The notes under the pieces are model-generated. The model ran no database searches and was not told the origin of the DNA. It worked only from the letters and a program-made list of their open reading frames with translations. The position numbers were made by a program, and so were the translations under genes. From an uncultured Anaerosporobacter sp. (GTDB taxonomy: Bacteria > Bacillota > Clostridia > Lachnospirales > Lachnospiraceae), in the NCBI GenBank assembly GCA_945787925.1, contig CALZJY010000091.1:1-7543 (forward strand): a DNA stretch of 7,543 nt. The letters are read 5' to 3'. Below, piece after piece: positions 5,161 to 7,543 of the stretch; position 1 is the stretch's first letter; each line of letters begins with the position of its first letter.

Positions 5161-6447
5161 CTATTGAGCCGAATTTAACATATTTTCTATAAACGTGCCG
5201 TATCCTCTTGTTGAGTCTTGTATAAACACATGGGTTACCGCACCAATTAGCTTGCCATTTTGCACAATTGGACTGCCACTCATCCCCTGTACAATGCCAT
5301 TAGTTATATTTAACAGGCGATCATCGGTAATTTTAATGACTAATCCTTTATTCTGCTTTTTATTATTCATTTGTATTTTCTCAATTTCGATTTCGTACTC
5401 CTTAATTACACCTTCAACAGAACATAAAATCTTGGCTTTTCCTAGCTTTATCTCCTGTTTCATTCCAATAGGGATTGCATGCTCACTGTCTATACAATAA
5501 TTTATATTCTTAATCTTACCAAATATTCCTTGATTCGTATTTTTATAGATATCTCCGATGTCATTTCCATTTCCCGTCTTAATCATTCCGACTATTTCGC
5601 CAGGAGTCCCATTCTGTCCACGAACGATATCTAATACTTTTGCATTATATAACGTACCTTTGTCAATTTCCATCAAAAGATTTGTATCTACATCCGTAAT
5701 CCCATGTCCTAATGCACCAAAAGCTCCTTTTGTTGTCACATAAGTCAACGTTCCAATTCCTTGTGTATTATCTCGAATCCATGTCCCAATTTTATAGTCA
5801 CCATCCGTGCATTTAATTGCATTTAATGTTACTTTTATGTTTTTATTATCCCTTCTGACATCAAAGATAATTTTTGCAGATTTCATTTTTTGTATTTTTT
5901 CAATCAATTCTTCTTTATATTCTACTTTTTCACCATTTATTGCAACGATGTAATCTCCCGTTTTAAGTACATTTAATGCAGGCTCATAATTCCTTCCATC
6001 TTCTCCAGTAATTGCACTCGTCCCTAATACCATGACACCATCTGACTCAATATATACCCCTATGGATGCTCCGGATGGAATCACTTTTGTTTCATTTATA
6101 ACATTAACCGTGATAGTTTTGAAATTAATTAGTCCAAATAGTTTCAAAGAAATCTTACATTCACCAAGATTCTCTGACTTCATGGTAAATGGCTGAGTAA
6201 AATTAAAATGGATTTGATCCACATCTACTTTTCTCCCTTGATTGACACTTATACATGCCATATCTTTTTCTAACAAATCCGCCTCTATAGGAAGGTTAAA
6301 ATCAAACTTTTCTTTTTCGCCCACAACAAGATGAATGATGTTCGGCACCTGACTATCTACGTAGGCATAAGAGGTATAGAGTAGTCCACAAAAACATAGC
6401 AAAAGCGCTAAAATTAAGCATGATTTATACACATCTCTTCTTTTCAT
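5161..6447 (-). CDS. spoIVB: SpoIVB serine peptidase (family S55), sporulation signalling
   Basis: A 428-residue secreted or membrane-anchored peptidase. In Bacillus it is made in the forespore, enters the intermembrane space and cleaves SpoIVFA to trigger pro-sigma-K processing. Residues 9-28 form one hydrophobic signal/anchor segment after a short basic start (MKRR). A PDZ domain spans about 122-212. The S55 domain follows with catalytic H248 (ALGHGI), D375 (KITDD) and S390 (QGMSGSP). Spacings of 127 and 15 residues equal those I recall for the Bacillus triad H236, D363 and S378. The longest frame opens at an ATG at 6471, but I start at the ATG at 6447: GGAG at 6455-6458 is seven bases before it, and the predicted sigma-G start point near 6471 leaves no leader for the earlier codon. 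An ATG at 6450 is also possible. recN lies upstream behind its own terminator, so spoIVB is probably expressed from its own promoter. Confidence 0.95.
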   Translation of the reverse strand: MKRRDVYKSCLILALLLCFCGLLYTSYAYVDSQVPNIIHLVVGEKEKFDFNLPIEADLLEKDMACISVNQGRKVDVDQIHFNFTQPFTMKSENLGECKISLKLFGLINFKTITVNVINETKVIPSGASIGVYIESDGVMVLGTSAITGEDGRNYEPALNVLKTGDYIVAINGEKVEYKEELIEKIQKMKSAKIIFDVRRDNKNIKVTLNAIKCTDGDYKIGTWIRDNTQGIGTLTYVTTKGAFGALGHGITDVDTNLLMEIDKGTLYNAKVLDIVRGQNGTPGEIVGMIKTGNGNDIGDIYKNTNQGIFGKIKNINYCIDSEHAIPIGMKQEIKLGKAKILCSVEGVIKEYEIEIEKIQMNNKKQNKGLVIKITDDRLLNITNGIVQGMSGSPIVQNGKLIGAVTHVFIQDSTRGYGTFIENMLNSAQ

Positions 6448-6454
6448 CATTCCA

Positions 6455-6458
6455 CTCC
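6455..6458 (-). promoter_or_regulatory. Ribosome binding site deciding the spoIVB start
   Basis: GGAG, seven bases from the ATG at 6447 and four from the ATG at 6450. The earlier ATG at 6471 is preceded only by ATAGAAATA, which has no Shine-Dalgarno match. Confidence 0.65.
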
Positions 6459-6477
6459 ATTTCTGTTCCATTATTTC

Positions 6478-6507
6478 TATGATGTATCATTTTTAACGGT
6501 CTTATAC
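6478..6507 (-). promoter_or_regulatory. Sigma-G-type promoter of spoIVB
   Basis: GTATA at 6503-6507 and CATCATA at 6478-6484, separated by 18 bp, fit the Bacillus sigma-G pattern as I know it (-35 gHATR, 17-18 bp, -10 CATnHTA). The predicted start near 6471 leaves about 24 nt to the ATG at 6447, including GGAG. Bacillus spoIVB is known to be sigma-G dependent, so pattern, gene and position agree. Confidence 0.72.
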
Positions 6508-6511
6508 ATCA
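6480..6511. repeat. Inverted repeat spanning the spoIVB promoter
   Basis: TGATGTAT (6480-6487) and ATACATCA (6504-6511) are perfect 8-bp arms with a 16-bp gap. One arm overlaps the -10 element and the other the -35. The arm centres are 24 bp apart. It may be a regulator site or simply a by-product of the two promoter elements. Confidence 0.6.
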
Positions 6512-6570
6512 CAAAAACACCTTACTCAGAACAATGTAATTTTGAACTATCAAGAATACTCTTGTTATAG

Positions 6571-6597
6571 AAAAAAGGAATGCTTTTGCATCCCTTT
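6571..6597 (-). terminator. Intrinsic terminator of recN
   Basis: In the recN direction AAAGGGATGC, loop AAAA, then GCATTCCTTT forms a 10-bp stem with one G-T wobble, continuing into further T (TTTTTTC overall). It begins 30 bases after the recN stop and separates recN from spoIVB. Confidence 0.88.
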
Positions 6598-6627
6598 CCT
6601 ATTATGTGTATATACCATACGAATAAA

Positions 6628-7543
6628 CTAGTATAATTTAGTTTTCTTTGCCAATTCCTTCATTTCTTTTGCATTTTTAAGCACTGTCTCTGTGATTTCA
6701 ACGCCGCCCAACATTCTAGCTAGTTCTTCCACAGACTGTTCTTTTCCTAAAGGATAAATATTCGTAGAAGTTCGATATCCATCCTGTGTTTTTTCTATAA
6801 TATAATGGGAATCTGCCATAGATGCAATTTGAGGAAGGTGGGTAATGCATAAGATTTGATGTTTCTTAGCGATTACTGCCATTCGCTCTGATACTTTTTG
6901 CGCTGTTCGACCACTGACACCGACATCAATTTCATCGAAAATCAAAGTATCTACCGCATCTTGATCTGCTAGCACTGACTTGATTGCAAGCATGATTCTG
7001 GATAATTCACCACCAGATGCTACTTTTCCTAATGCTTTTACATCTTCACCCACGTTTGTTGAAATCAAGAATTCAATTTCATCATACCCTTGTTCCGTAT
7101 AACGCAGCAAGCGCCTTTGGGCAATCTGGAAGTTTACATTCATAAAGTTTAGATCTAGCAATGCCTCTGTAATCTTTTCTTGTAGCTCTTTGGCACACCC
7201 TTCTCGAATCTTCGATATCTTTCCACTGATATGCTCTAGTTGCTCTTCTAACTCGCTTTTTTGTTTCTCCAGCTTAATTAAATATTCATCGTAGGCTGCA
7301 TATTTGTCCAGCTTTTCTTGTGCCTTTTCTAAATACTGCAGCACTTCTTCTATGCTGTCTCCATACTTCGCCTTAAGGTTATTGATTAAATTTAATCGTT
7401 CTTCGATTCGATGAAACTCCATTGGATCATATTCTAAATCTGACATATACGCGCTAATGTCTCTATTAAAATCTGATACAACTGCATCTAGATCCATCAA
7501 CTGGCTTGAAAACTGTTCCATCGTCTTATCAAACTCTGTGACT
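6628..7543 (-). CDS. recN: DNA repair protein RecN, C-terminal part (continues past window end)
   Basis: The frame runs unbroken to the right edge of the window, so the 5' part is missing; about 304 codons are visible of a family length near 550-570. The ATG at 7521 is internal, preceded in frame by VTEFDKT. RecN is an SMC-like cytoplasmic ATPase that acts early at double-strand breaks, bringing ends together for recombination. The visible part starts in the coiled-coil region (charged heptad-like segments to about 7190), then the C-terminal ATPase lobe: ABC signature ASGGELSR (7020-6997), Walker B and D-loop TLIFDEIDVGVSG (6948-6910), and the H-loop in CITHLPQIA (histidine at 6840-6838). The Walker A lobe is outside the window. 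recN upstream of spoIVB and spo0A is a common order in spore formers. The terminator after it makes read-through into spoIVB unlikely. Confidence 0.96.
   Translation of the reverse strand, partial: VTEFDKTMEQFSSQLMDLDAVVSDFNRDISAYMSDLEYDPMEFHRIEERLNLINNLKAKYGDSIEEVLQYLEKAQEKLDKYAAYDEYLIKLEKQKSELEEQLEHISGKISKIREGCAKELQEKITEALLDLNFMNVNFQIAQRRLLRYTEQGYDEIEFLISTNVGEDVKALGKVASGGELSRIMLAIKSVLADQDAVDTLIFDEIDVGVSGRTAQKVSERMAVIAKKHQILCITHLPQIASMADSHYIIEKTQDGYRTSTNIYPLGKEQSVEELARMLGGVEITETVLKNAKEMKELAKKTKLY

Noticed and set aside
6628..7521. A complete small protein starting at the ATG at 7521
   Set aside because: The frame continues upstream to the window edge without a stop, and the sequence is the C-terminal portion of RecN, so this ATG is internal.

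Overview
The window is a low-GC, AT-rich chromosomal segment in which all six genes lie on the minus strand. The set of spo0A, spoIVB and recN points to an endospore-forming member of the Clostridia. Protein character and spacing suggest a Lachnospiraceae-type organism, but that family-level call is inference and no species is claimed.

Read in the direction of transcription (right to left), the genes are: recN (DNA-repair SMC-like ATPase; only its C-terminal part is inside the window), spoIVB (sporulation signalling serine peptidase), spo0A (master regulator of sporulation), glgA (ADP-glucose glycogen synthase), a Na/phosphate cotransporter with a PhoU-like C-terminal domain, and the first 18 codons of gap (glyceraldehyde-3-phosphate dehydrogenase). 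The order recN-spoIVB-spo0A is a well-known conserved block in spore-forming Firmicutes. The three genes after spo0A are metabolic or transport genes, and each appears to be its own transcription unit.

The sequence between genes is informative. recN and glgA end in clear intrinsic terminators, and spo0A ends in a hairpin whose 5' arm lies inside its last codons. spoIVB is preceded by a good match to a sigma-G promoter (GTATA-N18-CATCATA), which fits forespore control and argues for starting the protein at the ninth codon of the longest reading frame. The 587-bp gap between spoIVB and spo0A carries two strong sigma-A-like promoters for spo0A, a perfect 7-bp 0A box just upstream of the distal one, a 12-bp palindrome at the distal start point, and a 13-bp-arm inverted repeat with a possible pseudoknot partner. 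glgA is preceded by four exact 10-bp repeats with helically phased T-tracts. gap is preceded by two good promoters and one partial one, plus a 17-bp palindrome placed like an operator.

No mobile element, CRISPR array, tRNA, rRNA or foreign-looking island is visible. The genes are core and recognisable, and I see no new enzymatic system. The novelty candidates are regulatory, chiefly the spoIVB-spo0A intergenic region and the repeat array upstream of glgA.
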